Assembly (NCBI GenBank): GCA_029776065.1
Contig: JARVJP010000011.1
Location: 278,961-342,960, forward strand
DNA: 64,000 nt
Direction of reading: 5' to 3'
Source: Nitrososphaeria archaeon
GTDB taxonomy: Archaea > Thermoproteota > Nitrososphaeria > JACIWG01
The position numbers and the translations under genes were made by a program. Positions 39,089 through 49,329 of the stretch are shown here, piece by piece. Positions within the stretch are counted from its first letter, which is position 1. Each line of letters opens with the position of its first letter. Below the pieces are notes generated by a model. The model was given only the letters and a program-made list of their open reading frames with translations, made no database searches and was not told where the DNA came from.

Positions 39089-40171
39089 CTAGTATTCGAT
39101 GCTGAATTCAGCTTGAATCCTACAAGCCCCCTCCGTTGATACCATACATGCTCCTACAGGGTTCTCTAAGGTGCATACCTTGTTAAACAAAGGACATTCG
39201 TTTGGGTTAATGACACCCCTAAGCACCTCTCCACATCTACAGCTACTTTCCAACGGAGACATTTGATAATTTGCATCTACAAGTATATCCTCGAATTGTT
39301 TAGAAGCATCATGTGAAGAATATTTCTCTTTAATTCCCATTAAAGACGCTGGGACATCTGGGATTCCCCTCCAATCACCATCCCTATTAAGGAATACCTC
39401 TTCCATAACCTTTTTAGCTCTAAGGTTCCCATCCTCTGAAACCACCCTGCTGTATTCGTTCTCAACAATCGGTTCCCCTCTAAGGTTTTGAAGGACGAGG
39501 TTGTAAACCGAGATCGTCATGTCTAGTGGTTCAAAACCAGAAATGACCTGCGGAATCTTAAATTTCCTCCTTATCTCATCATATGGTTTCGTGCCTATTA
39601 TGACACTCACATGTCCTGGTTCAATCAATCCTTGTAGCTTTGTTTCTCCCATTGTCAGAAGTTTTACCATAGCAGGTACAAAACGTCTATGGCAACTAAA
39701 CACATAGAAGTTTTCAGGTAAGTCTTCGCTCATTAGCGTTATAGCTGTATTAGGCGCTGTTGTCTCAAATCCGATTGCCATGAAAATTACGTCTCTCTTT
39801 ACCACTTTAGCGATATTAAGAGCTTCCTCTATACTGTAAACTACTCTTATGTCGCAGCCTTCTTCCTTTAGTTGCATAAGGGATTTTTTATTAACAGGGA
39901 CCTTTATGCAGTCCCCATAGACAGCTACAGTCTTCCCGTTTTCTGCAAGCGCCATAACTTTAACAAACTCATCAGCTGTTGTGACACAGACAGGGCAACC
40001 TGGTCCTGACTTTACAGTGATACCTGCATTAATATATAGGCTGTCAAGACCATATCTAACAAGTGTCTCCTGGTGTGTGCCACAGGCATGCATAAATTGA
40101 AATCGTTTTTTGTAGTTCGCAACCTTCTCTATTATTCCTCTAATAAGCCGGGCGTCTCGAAGGTCCTCCAT
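39089..40171 (-). CDS. hypD: Hydrogenase maturation protein HypD
   Basis: FMHACGTHQETLVRYGL, GPGCPVCVT, AIGFETTAPNTA, CRCGEVLRG. Confidence 0.96.
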   Translation of the reverse strand: MEDLRDARLIRGIIEKVANYKKRFQFMHACGTHQETLVRYGLDSLYINAGITVKSGPGCPVCVTTADEFVKVMALAENGKTVAVYGDCIKVPVNKKSLMQLKEEGCDIRVVYSIEEALNIAKVVKRDVIFMAIGFETTAPNTAITLMSEDLPENFYVFSCHRRFVPAMVKLLTMGETKLQGLIEPGHVSVIIGTKPYDEIRRKFKIPQVISGFEPLDMTISVYNLVLQNLRGEPIVENEYSRVVSEDGNLRAKKVMEEVFLNRDGDWRGIPDVPASLMGIKEKYSSHDASKQFEDILVDANYQMSPLESSCRCGEVLRGVINPNECPLFNKVCTLENPVGACMVSTEGACRIQAEFSIEY

Positions 40172-40185
40172 TAAGTAACCTCTCC

Positions 40186-40416
40186 TTAGCGTGAAAATAT
40201 CTCGTTTGCGAGCTTGATAGTCTTCTTCGCCTCCCTCTTATTAACTTTGGAGATGGCAAAGCCGGCATGAACGATAACATAATCTCCAACTCTAGCATCA
40301 ACCAAGGATAGGTTCGCCTCTCTAAATACGCCTCCAAAGTCAACCTTACCTCGATCGCCGTTTTTTTCAATAACTTTCCCAGGGATAGCTAAACACATAG
40401 CACTGCGATTTTCCAC
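40186..40416 (-). CDS. hypC: Hydrogenase maturation chaperone HypC
   Basis: MCLAIPGKV motif, VGDYVIVHAGFAISKV. Confidence 0.94.
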   Translation of the reverse strand: MENRSAMCLAIPGKVIEKNGDRGKVDFGGVFREANLSLVDARVGDYVIVHAGFAISKVNKREAKKTIKLANEIFSR

Positions 40417-40572
40417 ATTTAGCCGTTATATATAAATTTCCTATTAGATCGTTTAATTACTTGTTTTCTCATTAAGCTATAAAGCAGTTTTTATTAGGTA
40501 TCCTAAGTGTTCCTTAATTCTTTAAATAAACCACAAACTGATTCAAAGAACTTGTCTTTAATTTACCTACAT

Positions 40573-42855
40573 CTACTTCATAATCCATTTGCCTACAACA
40601 TACGCCTGACCGAGTGAAATGCACCCATCACCTGGAGGAGCATACTTGTGCTTATGCAGTTTCAATTCGTTAGATTCAATCATGTCCTTTACGACTCTTG
40701 AAATGTGCTCATTATAGAAGACGCCTCCTGAAATCGATATATCCTTTACTCCATGCTCTCTAGCTTTAATTGCTGCCAACTCACTTATTCCTCTAGCCAA
40801 GTATTCCTCCCCAGCGTAGGCGAGTTCTGCTGGCGATACCTTCCCAAGTTGGAGGAAGATCTCCTCAATAAGCCTTGTAGTTTTCACTGTGTTCTTCTCG
40901 ATGACTGGGTCTACCTTAAATGTTCCTTTAGCATTTAAAGCAAAGCTTTCCAACTTCATAGCGGGCTCTCCCTCGTACGTCCTTATGTCACATACATCTA
41001 GGAGTGTTGATATTGCGTCCAGGATTCTGCCTGTGCTCGATGTTAGTATGTAGTCCCTGCTCTTTAGCTTCTTAGAGAGGATCTTAATCTCTTCTGCTCC
41101 GTATGGGAATTTTGACAAGTTCGCTGATGCCCACCTGTTATCGTACCCTAATTTGGAGAGTATCGCTAAGACCATTCTTGCGGGATATTTTGCTGCAAGA
41201 TCTCCTCCGAGATAGGGTTGCTCCTCCAAATGTCCAACCCTAATCATCTTATCCCTATCACAAAGCAGGATCTCGCCTCCCCACGCGTTTTTGTCTGACC
41301 CATATCCGTATCCATCTAATGCTATCCCTATTGATTGTTCTAGTTCGTTTTCTGCCATTATTGAAGCAATGTGGGCGTGATGGTGTTGTATTGGAAAGTT
41401 AGGAATACCCTTTTCTTTTGACAATTCTTGGGCATAAACTGTTGTATTAAATGTTGGGTGGAGATCGTGAGCTATCGCTATTGGCTTAGATGCTGAAAGT
41501 CTAAGTATTCTTGTTAGAGCGTACTTATAGCTATCTAATGTTTCAAGGTTCTCTACGTCACCTATATACTGCGTAAGATATGCTCTATTTGATGAGATAA
41601 CACAGCCGGCCACGTTTTGCTCAGCCCCTAAACCTATAGTGTCCTTTACACCTTCCAAGTTAAGCGGTTCAGGCGTGTATCCTCTTGAACGTCTAATGAA
41701 GTAGAATCCATCACCCACTTTACGAATGACTGAATCATCACATCTGTGTAGGATCCTCCTGTTATGTATTAGAAAGAAGTCAACTATGTTGGAAAACTTC
41801 TTAATTGCTTCTTTTTCCTCAGCAACTATCGGCTCAGAAGGCAGGTTCCCACTTGTCATGATGTACACATCTGTTTTTGACCTGCTAAAGAGTAGAAGAT
41901 GTACCCCAGAATATGGTAGCATAACGCCTATGTTATGAAGCCCAGGGCTCACCATTTTTGAAAGCCTGCTCTCTTTTTTGAGTTTAAGAAGGACAATTGG
42001 CTTTGCTGCTGAAGAAAGTAATCTCTCCTCCTCCTCTTTAACTTCAGCGAACTCTTTTACCGTATTTAAATCCTTTGCCATGACTGCGAAGGGTTTCTGT
42101 TCACGGTGTTTCCATTTCCTTAATTGCGCAATTGAATCATCTAGGTAAGCAGAAAGAGCTATATGAAACCCCCCAATCCCTTTTATCGCCACTATTTTTC
42201 CAAGGTCAATAAGATTTGCAGCATTAATAATGGGGTCGCCTGTGACGGGAATGCCATCTTTATTATAGAGTTTCAAAAAGGGACCGCACACCTTACACGC
42301 TATGGTCTCAGCGTGAAATCTTCTATCCATGGGGTTTTCATATTCATGCGCACAATTCTTACACATTGAGAAGTCTCTCATCGTGGTGTTCCTTTTATCA
42401 TATGGATGTCTCTCTATAATAGTGTATCTCGGTCCACAATTTGTGCAGGTGATAAAGTGGTATCCAAATCTCCTATTTCTAGGGTCGAAGAGTTCGCGAG
42501 CACAATCCTCACAGATTCCAAGATCTGGTGGAATTAAGGACGCACTTTCCCTCTCTTTATGTTCACTTTTCAAAATAACGAACTTCGAGTAACCCTTCTC
42601 TTCATTGAAGTCTTGTTTTTTAAAGGTATCGATGCGAGAAAACTTTGGTTTTTCAAAGTATAGGTCTTTTACAAACTTGTCGATATTCTCCCTCTCCCCT
42701 TCTACCTCGATCTCAACTGTGCCGTCGCCCATATTTTTAGCGTAGCCAGTTAGACTATTCTTAAGAGCTGTTCGGTAAACGAAAGGTCTGAATCCTACGC
42801 CTTGAACTATCCCAGAAACTGAAATTCTGCTCCTCATGCCGTACACCCTCTTCAA
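40573..42855 (-). CDS. hypF: Carbamoyltransferase HypF
   Basis: N-terminal acylphosphatase VQGVGFRPFVYRTA, zinc-finger repeats CEDCARELF / CTNCGPRYTI, YrdC-like and HHHAHIASIMAE. Confidence 0.96.
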   Translation of the reverse strand: MKRVYGMRSRISVSGIVQGVGFRPFVYRTALKNSLTGYAKNMGDGTVEIEVEGERENIDKFVKDLYFEKPKFSRIDTFKKQDFNEEKGYSKFVILKSEHKERESASLIPPDLGICEDCARELFDPRNRRFGYHFITCTNCGPRYTIIERHPYDKRNTTMRDFSMCKNCAHEYENPMDRRFHAETIACKVCGPFLKLYNKDGIPVTGDPIINAANLIDLGKIVAIKGIGGFHIALSAYLDDSIAQLRKWKHREQKPFAVMAKDLNTVKEFAEVKEEEERLLSSAAKPIVLLKLKKESRLSKMVSPGLHNIGVMLPYSGVHLLLFSRSKTDVYIMTSGNLPSEPIVAEEKEAIKKFSNIVDFFLIHNRRILHRCDDSVIRKVGDGFYFIRRSRGYTPEPLNLEGVKDTIGLGAEQNVAGCVISSNRAYLTQYIGDVENLETLDSYKYALTRILRLSASKPIAIAHDLHPTFNTTVYAQELSKEKGIPNFPIQHHHAHIASIMAENELEQSIGIALDGYGYGSDKNAWGGEILLCDRDKMIRVGHLEEQPYLGGDLAAKYPARMVLAILSKLGYDNRWASANLSKFPYGAEEIKILSKKLKSRDYILTSSTGRILDAISTLLDVCDIRTYEGEPAMKLESFALNAKGTFKVDPVIEKNTVKTTRLIEEIFLQLGKVSPAELAYAGEEYLARGISELAAIKAREHGVKDISISGGVFYNEHISRVVKDMIESNELKLHKHKYAPPGDGCISLGQAYVVGKWIMK

Positions 42856-43112
42856 TAACCCTATTTTTAACTTATGCCCTTATATTAAACTGTATTAAGA
42901 CCCTCCATTCTTTTTTAACAAGTTTAATATAGAAAATCTAAAAACATTTTCACAAAATAGTTGTAATGTTAGAGAAAAACGACAAGAGTAACTACCGTTT
43001 CAAAAAGAATATAAGTGATATAAAACAGCTTTAGGGTTATTTAACCTAACCTGTCAAATATACATTAATACATCTGCTATTTAATGGAATAACAGGCAAG
43101 TTTAATGGTGAT

Positions 43113-43481
43113 CTAATTTATTTCTAACCTTTTTAGATCTTTTCTGTTATAGAAAACCCATTTCCCCTTTTTTCTACGCTTTATAAGGCCTGCATTTTCT
43201 AGGATTTTTAGGTGGTGAGAAGTTGTTGGTTGGGTCAGATCGAGTGCGATCATGATTTCGCAAACGCACATCTCTCTCACCTTTAAAAGTTTTAGAATTC
43301 TCAATCTAGTTGTGTCAGCTAATGCCTTAAAGATTTTCTCCTTTTTCTCTTCAACTTTCCCAATTCTCGCAACTTTGTTTGCAAGTTGTTTTAGTTCCAT
43401 AGCATATTTTGATGGATCACCTTTGCAAAGCCCAGAAGTTAATAGTCGTGTGAGTCTCATGTCAACAGTTTCTTTCGGCAT
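43113..43481 (-). CDS. ArsR family transcriptional regulator
   Basis: FKALADTTRLRILKLLKVREMCVCEIMIALDLTQPTTSHHLKILENAGLI. Confidence 0.94.
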   Translation of the reverse strand: MPKETVDMRLTRLLTSGLCKGDPSKYAMELKQLANKVARIGKVEEKKEKIFKALADTTRLRILKLLKVREMCVCEIMIALDLTQPTTSHHLKILENAGLIKRRKKGKWVFYNRKDLKRLEIN

Positions 43482-43533
43482 TTTAGATGTTAAAAAATAA
43501 GAAGTTGCTTATTTAAATATTTACATTCGAATT

Positions 43534-43800
43534 TTATCTTGAATATTTCTGTCTTAGTTCCCTTAAGATCTTCCTAAGCTCTTCTGTTGATGGGAAGTTT
43601 ATTGCATTACTTGGGCACATTTTAGCACAAGATTGGCATCCGACGGCGCATTCGTATGGGTTCTTGACTATTGGGCGAGGTTCATTTCCTTCAACGCCAT
43701 ATACGTTATGTGGGCACATCTTCACACAAGTCAGACATCGAATGCATTTCTCATAGTTTATTGATGGGAACCAAGGTATTTCTTCACGTGGAATTTCCAT
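43534..43800 (-). CDS. 4Fe-4S ferredoxin
   Basis: CIRCLTCVKMCPHNV and CAVGCQSCAKMCPSNA. Confidence 0.94.
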   Translation of the reverse strand: MEIPREEIPWFPSINYEKCIRCLTCVKMCPHNVYGVEGNEPRPIVKNPYECAVGCQSCAKMCPSNAINFPSTEELRKILRELRQKYSR

Positions 43801-43833
43801 AATCTCACCAGATTTCGCACTCTCTTAGACCTT

Positions 43834-44226
43834 CTAAGCACTTGCTTTACTTAGTACTTTATTAACAGTTTCTTCTACCTTCTTCATAGCTTCTTCTGTT
43901 CCCATGTTCCTCAAATCCAGTGAAACTAATTGCTTCTCGATGTCTAAACCTTTTGATGCAAAAATTTCCTTGAACATCTTATTCTGCATCTTAGGATCGC
44001 ACGCACCAACAACATATACTATGTCTTTTCTGTTTTCTTTTAGATAGTCTTTCCAAAATCTATCGCCATCGTCAACACATAATTGTGGATGTACTATCGC
44101 GTATTCAACGTCTAATTCGCGTCTGACGAAATTTATAAGTTTCCAAAGGTCGAGTTTTGTAAAACCTGGGCATTCTCCTGTACAGATACACATTATAAAT
44201 CGTGGTTTCTCAACCATATGCATCAC
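43834..44226 (-). CDS. Stand-alone protein resembling the HdrA N-terminal domain
   Basis: FIMCICTGECPGF...LCVDDGDRFWKDYLKE...YVVGACDPKMQNKMFKEIFASKGLDIEKQLVSLDLRNMG; resembles CxxxC and ACSPRMHE-like parts of HdrA. Confidence 0.6.
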   Translation of the reverse strand: MMHMVEKPRFIMCICTGECPGFTKLDLWKLINFVRRELDVEYAIVHPQLCVDDGDRFWKDYLKENRKDIVYVVGACDPKMQNKMFKEIFASKGLDIEKQLVSLDLRNMGTEEAMKKVEETVNKVLSKASA

Positions 44227-44408
44227 TTTAACTTTTAGCCAATCATATTAACGTATTTAAATATATCGAATTATAGTGACTAACGCATGTTTTTTATTAA
44301 AAATAAGCATATTCTTTGGTAAGTAGAAGTTTGATTTGGCATGCTCTCTTGATAAGGTGGAAAGAATATCTTGAAGGGGTTGAGCTCTTCTGACCTAAGT
44401 CATAACGG

Positions 44409-44708
44409 TTAGAGTTGGGCTTCTTTAATTATTATTTCTGATATCTTCTTAATATCCCCATTGTAAATGTCAAGTGTTGGAACCTTTTGCAGATACTTTG
44501 AAATTATTATTTCATAGTTTATTTTCTTTCTAGCTTTTTCTGCAATTTCCATGTGCCTTAATGACCCTGCTGCAACTGCTGTTGTACAACACATACGTCC
44601 TTTATCCATGTTCGTAAGTAGAACACCGGTCGCTTGTTCAACCTGTCCAACATTGGCTGCGCCATCACAAACCCAAATAACATTTTCATGTTCAGCAGAC
44701 TTTAACAA
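44409..44708 (-). CDS. Putative zinc-binding DGC-domain-like protein
   Basis: VIWVCDGAANVGQVEQATGVLL...GRMCCTTAVAAGS resembles the N-terminal part of DGC proteins. Confidence 0.6.
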   Translation of the reverse strand: MLKSAEHENVIWVCDGAANVGQVEQATGVLLTNMDKGRMCCTTAVAAGSLRHMEIAEKARKKINYEIIISKYLQKVPTLDIYNGDIKKISEIIIKEAQL

Positions 44709-44915
44709 TCTTCAAGTATTTTAAGCTCTTTCTTTTCCTCTTTTGCTTAATTGTCACCTTCTTTAAATTATAGTTATAAGCTGGTATTTGAATTTTGTCC
44801 AAACCTAACTTTTCTCCCGGAAAGTGATGATATTGCCAGTTTATTCTTTTAGCTCTGACTGTTATTTTTAGTAGAAAGATTTAAAAAGTGCAGAGGTCTT
44901 AGCGGGAGAGGGTTT

Positions 44916-46031
44916 ACGGCCATAGTAAAAAAGGCTTGGATTGTTCTTGAGGATGGTTCTGTTCACGAAGGCAGGTCTTTTGGTTACCAAAAAAACGTTA
45001 TTGGTGAAGTAGTTTTCACAACTGGAATGGTTGGCTATACCAAGTCACTCACAGACCCATCTTACAGAGGGCAGATACTTATGTTCACTTATCCTTTGAT
45101 AGGTAATTATGGTGTTGCCAGCTACCGTAATATAGACAAGTTTGGGATTCCAAGGTATTTTGAATCTGATTCGATTAAAGCTCAGGGGGTGATTGTCCAC
45201 GAATACTGTCAAACACCATCCCACTGGGCTTCGGTTCAGAGCATTCATGAATGGTTGTACCAAGAGCAAGTTCCAGGTGTCTACGATGTTGACACTAGGG
45301 GTCTAACGCAGAAGATAAGAGTCAAGGGTGTTATGATGGGTGCAATAGTTGTAGGCGAAAAACCTGATAAGGGGTTTGAACTGCTCAGCAAGTCAAAGAA
45401 ATATGGTGAAATCAACTTCGTTGAAGAAGTAAGCATAAAGGCTCCTAAAGTATATGGTGTAAATGGTAAAACTATCGTGTTGGTTGATTATGGTGTAAAA
45501 AACAACATCATAAGAAGTCTTCTCGTCAGAGGATTCAAGGTTATCCGGGTGCCGTATAGTTACACCACAGATGAAATTTTAAGTTTTAAGCCTGATGGTG
45601 TCGTTTTAAGCAATGGCCCTGGGGACCCTAAGCAGATGTCTGATTCCGTGAAAGAAATCAAACGTCTGATCGAATCTTATGAAAGACCAATTTTAGGTGT
45701 CTGCCTTGGCAATCAGATTCTTGGTTTAGCTTTGGGTGGTAATACATACAAATTGAAGTTTGGACATAGAGGACAGAATAAGCCAGTTCGAGATTTAGAG
45801 AATAATAAGTGTTACATCGTTAGTGAAAACCATGGCTACGCTGTTGACGGCGCGTCTTTAGAGAATACCGATTACAAGGTTTGGTTAAAGAACATCGACG
45901 ATGGTACTATTGAAGGGTTGAAGCATAAGAATCTTCCCATTTTCAGTACACAATTCCATCCTGAAGCGTCCCCAGGCCCTTACGACACAACATTTGTCTT
46001 TGACATGTTTGCAAAAATGGTGAATTGTTAA
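44916..46031 (+). CDS. carA: Carbamoyl-phosphate synthase small subunit (proposed ACG start at 44916)
   Basis: AIVKKAWIVLEDGSVHEGRSFG...GEVVFTTGMVGYTKSLTDPSYRGQIL; GATase motif LGVCLGNQILGLALGG. Confidence 0.93.
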   Translation, partial: TAIVKKAWIVLEDGSVHEGRSFGYQKNVIGEVVFTTGMVGYTKSLTDPSYRGQILMFTYPLIGNYGVASYRNIDKFGIPRYFESDSIKAQGVIVHEYCQTPSHWASVQSIHEWLYQEQVPGVYDVDTRGLTQKIRVKGVMMGAIVVGEKPDKGFELLSKSKKYGEINFVEEVSIKAPKVYGVNGKTIVLVDYGVKNNIIRSLLVRGFKVIRVPYSYTTDEILSFKPDGVVLSNGPGDPKQMSDSVKEIKRLIESYERPILGVCLGNQILGLALGGNTYKLKFGHRGQNKPVRDLENNKCYIVSENHGYAVDGASLENTDYKVWLKNIDDGTIEGLKHKNLPIFSTQFHPEASPGPYDTTFVFDMFAKMVNC

Positions 46032-49000
46032 ATGCCAAAGTTCGAATCTGTAAAGAAGGTGTTAGTGATCGGATCAGGTCCAATACAGATATCAATGGCT
46101 GGCGAATTCGATTACTCTGGGACACAAGCTTTAAAGGCTCTTAAAGAAGAAAGAATTGGAACTATTCTCATCAACTCTAACATTGCCACCATTCAAACAG
46201 ATGAAAAGTTAGCCGACAGAGTATACCTTCTACCAACTACACCAGAATACGTCGAAAAGGTGATAGAAAAAGAGAGACCAGACGGTGTTCTTTTAGGGTT
46301 TGGCGGTCAGACCGCACTGAACTGCGGTTTTGAACTTTATCGAAAAGGTGTGTTCCAAAAGCATGGTGTTCGTGTTCTTGGCACAAGTGTGGAGAGTATA
46401 AACATTACGTCAGATAGACAGCTCTTTAGGAAGACTATGGAAGAAGTTTCTCTTCCTGTTCTAGCGAGTGAAGCGGTTACAAATGTGAAGGATGCTCTGA
46501 GGATAGCTGAACGCATTGGTTACCCTGTGATCGTCAGAGTTGCGTATAATCTTGGAGGGAGAGGAGGTGGTGTAGCCTACAACCAACTAGAATTAGATGA
46601 AATTGTGAGTAAGGGTTTGGCTAATAGTTACATTGGTCAAGTATTGATAGAGGAATATATAGGAAAATATAAGCAGATAGAATACGAAGTTGTAAGAGAC
46701 TACGATGACAACGCCATAACGGTCTGCAATATGGAAAACGTCCTAGGCATGCGGGTGCACACAGGGGACAACTTTGTAGTCTCACCATCTCAGACTCTAA
46801 CAAACGACGAATATCACATGTTAAGAGATGCTTCGATCAAGGCGACTAGAGCGAGTAAGATTGTAGGTGAATGCAACGTACAATTAGCTCTTGACCCTAA
46901 GTCAAATAACTACTTCGTCATTGAAATTAACCCGAGGCTCTCACGATCTTCAGCACTCGCTTCTAAGGCTACAGGGTACCCGCTAGCCTATATAGCGGCA
47001 AAGCTAGCGATTGGTTACACTCTTCCTGAAATCATGAACAAGGTTACAAATGTTACCAGTTCTTTCTTTGAACCCGCCCTAGATTATGTTGTCATAAAGG
47101 TTCCCAGATGGGATTTATCGAAGTTCGGATTTGTTGATAGAAGGCTGAGAACCCAGATGAAGTCTGTCGGAGAGGTGATGGCTATCGGCAGAACGTTTGA
47201 AGAAGCGATTCAAAAGGCGATGAGGATGTTAGACGTCGGATTTGACGGCTTGACCACAGAATTAGAAGGCGAATCCTTGGATGAAGTAGAAAACGCGTTG
47301 GTGATGCCAACCGACTCTATACTACTTAATATTGTGAAGGCGCTTAAACTAGGCATTAGTGTAGAGAGAATTTGCAAACTGACTTGGATAGATAGATGGT
47401 TTGTTGAAAAGATAAAGAACATTGTTGACATGGAAAAAGAACTCTCTAAAGTCAAAGAACTAAGAGAAGAATGTTGTGAGGTAATTAGACGAGCTAAGAA
47501 GATCGGTTTCTCAGATAGCCAAATATCTAAAGTTACAAATATAAAGGAAGAAGAGATTCGAGCTTTCAGAAAAAGGTTTGGCATCATCCCTGTTGTTAAG
47601 CAGGTAGATACTCTCGCAGCAGAATGGCCTGCTAAGACGAACTACCTCTACCTCACTTATGGAGGGGATAAAGACGACGTGAGCTTTGCTAACGATAAGA
47701 AGAAAGTAGTTGTTTTAGGGGCGGGCACATATAGGATAGGTAGTAGTGTTGAATTCGATTGGTCAACCATGAACCTTGTGTGGGCACTTAAAAGACACAA
47801 CATAAATGAAACCATCGTTGTGAACTGTAACCCAGAGACAGTTTCAACAGACTACGACATGAGCGACAAACTATACTTTGAAGAAATAACTTTCGAGCGT
47901 GTTCTCGACATATACGATAAGGAGAAGCCTTTAGGTGTCGTGACATGTGTCGGCGGGCAGACTGCGAATAACCTTGCACCAAAGCTAGCAAAGGTCAATG
48001 TTAGAATCCTAGGGACAAAGGGGGAAGATGTTGATAGAGCTGAAGATAGAGTCAAGTTCAGTTCACTACTAGACAAACTGGACATACCACAGCCTCCTTG
48101 GGCCAAGTTCACTTCTATAGAAGAAGCAAAAAGGTTTGCTGAAAGCCTAGGCTATCCTGTTATGGTTAGACCGTCCTATGTCTTAGGTGGGTCTGTCATG
48201 AAGGTGGCTTGGAACCACTGGCAGCTTGAAGACTTTTTGAAAAGAGCTGCAAAGGTCACAAAAGATTATCCTGTAACAGTTAGCAAGTTTATAAGTGGTG
48301 CGATGGAGGTCGAGGTAGACGGTGTGTGTGATGGCGAACACACGTTTATCGGCGCTATAATAGAACACCTTGAACCTGCAGGAATACACTCAGGTGACGC
48401 TACAATGACTATTCCAACACAGAGGCTTTCAAAGAAACACGTTGAGGAGATAAAAGATTATACAAGGCGAATAGCACGGGAGTTGAAAATAGTTGGGCCA
48501 TTTAATATACAATATCTTGTGAAGGGGCTTGAGGTTAGTGTGATAGAATGTAATCTGAGGGCTAGTAGGTCGATGCCATTTGTATCAAAAGTTAAAGGGG
48601 TCAATTTGATGGATGAAGCAGCGAAAGCACTTTTGGGAATTGGAATAGAAGATACCGATGAAAAAGACGTTCCACACGTTGGTGTTAAGACTCCACAGTT
48701 TTCGTTTATGCAGGTTGATGGTGCAGACCCCATATTAGGAGTTGAGATGAAATCCACAGGTGAAGCCGCATGCATAGGTGAAAGCTTTTACGAAGCGTTA
48801 CTGCTAGCTTACTCTGCCGTAGGGTTAAAGATTCTTAAACCAAATCACGGTGGAAACATCTTTGTAAGCGTAAGTACTGATTCGAGAAGAGATGAAGTTG
48901 AGCCTTTAATAAGACAACTACTGTGGCTTGGATTTAATATATACTGTACACCTGGAACAGCTACGTACTTCAAGAATAAGGGATTAAATGTTAAAGTTCT

Positions 49001-49292
49001 TCATAAGGTAAGTGAGAAGAAAGAGCCAAATGTGTTAAGTTATATCCTGAACAGAAAGATAGACATGATAATAAACATCCCTGAAACAGAAAGGTTAGAC
49101 ACCTTCCAAAGTGTTTTAGACGACGAATATGCTATAAGAAGGAAGGCTGTAGAGATGGGGATACCAGTGGTGACTGTTCCAAGAGTGCTTGAAGAAGTCA
49201 TCCAAGGAATAAGGAGGGTAAAAAGTTTTAACATAAAATCCTTGCAAGAATACCATCAAGTAGGGTTCAATATTTTTTTAAAAAAAAGTTAA
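46032..49292 (+). CDS. carB: Carbamoyl-phosphate synthase large subunit
   Basis: Duplicated ATP-grasp: VLVIGSGPIQISMAGEFDYSGTQA and VVVLGAGTYRIGSSVEFDWSTM; EINPRLSRSSALASKATG. Confidence 0.97.
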   Translation: MPKFESVKKVLVIGSGPIQISMAGEFDYSGTQALKALKEERIGTILINSNIATIQTDEKLADRVYLLPTTPEYVEKVIEKERPDGVLLGFGGQTALNCGFELYRKGVFQKHGVRVLGTSVESINITSDRQLFRKTMEEVSLPVLASEAVTNVKDALRIAERIGYPVIVRVAYNLGGRGGGVAYNQLELDEIVSKGLANSYIGQVLIEEYIGKYKQIEYEVVRDYDDNAITVCNMENVLGMRVHTGDNFVVSPSQTLTNDEYHMLRDASIKATRASKIVGECNVQLALDPKSNNYFVIEINPRLSRSSALASKATGYPLAYIAAKLAIGYTLPEIMNKVTNVTSSFFEPALDYVVIKVPRWDLSKFGFVDRRLRTQMKSVGEVMAIGRTFEEAIQKAMRMLDVGFDGLTTELEGESLDEVENALVMPTDSILLNIVKALKLGISVERICKLTWIDRWFVEKIKNIVDMEKELSKVKELREECCEVIRRAKKIGFSDSQISKVTNIKEEEIRAFRKRFGIIPVVKQVDTLAAEWPAKTNYLYLTYGGDKDDVSFANDKKKVVVLGAGTYRIGSSVEFDWSTMNLVWALKRHNINETIVVNCNPETVSTDYDMSDKLYFEEITFERVLDIYDKEKPLGVVTCVGGQTANNLAPKLAKVNVRILGTKGEDVDRAEDRVKFSSLLDKLDIPQPPWAKFTSIEEAKRFAESLGYPVMVRPSYVLGGSVMKVAWNHWQLEDFLKRAAKVTKDYPVTVSKFISGAMEVEVDGVCDGEHTFIGAIIEHLEPAGIHSGDATMTIPTQRLSKKHVEEIKDYTRRIARELKIVGPFNIQYLVKGLEVSVIECNLRASRSMPFVSKVKGVNLMDEAAKALLGIGIEDTDEKDVPHVGVKTPQFSFMQVDGADPILGVEMKSTGEAACIGESFYEALLLAYSAVGLKILKPNHGGNIFVSVSTDSRRDEVEPLIRQLLWLGFNIYCTPGTATYFKNKGLNVKVLHKVSEKKEPNVLSYILNRKIDMIINIPETERLDTFQSVLDDEYAIRRKAVEMGIPVVTVPRVLEEVIQGIRRVKSFNIKSLQEYHQVGFNIFLKKS

Positions 49293-49329
49293 GAAAAGAT
49301 TTAAATAAACATTCACTTTAGAACATGGT

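Noticed and set aside
40140-40370. Minus-strand 76-aa ORF overlapping hypC and hypD
   Set aside because: Different frame from well-supported HypC (MCLAIPGKV); spurious.
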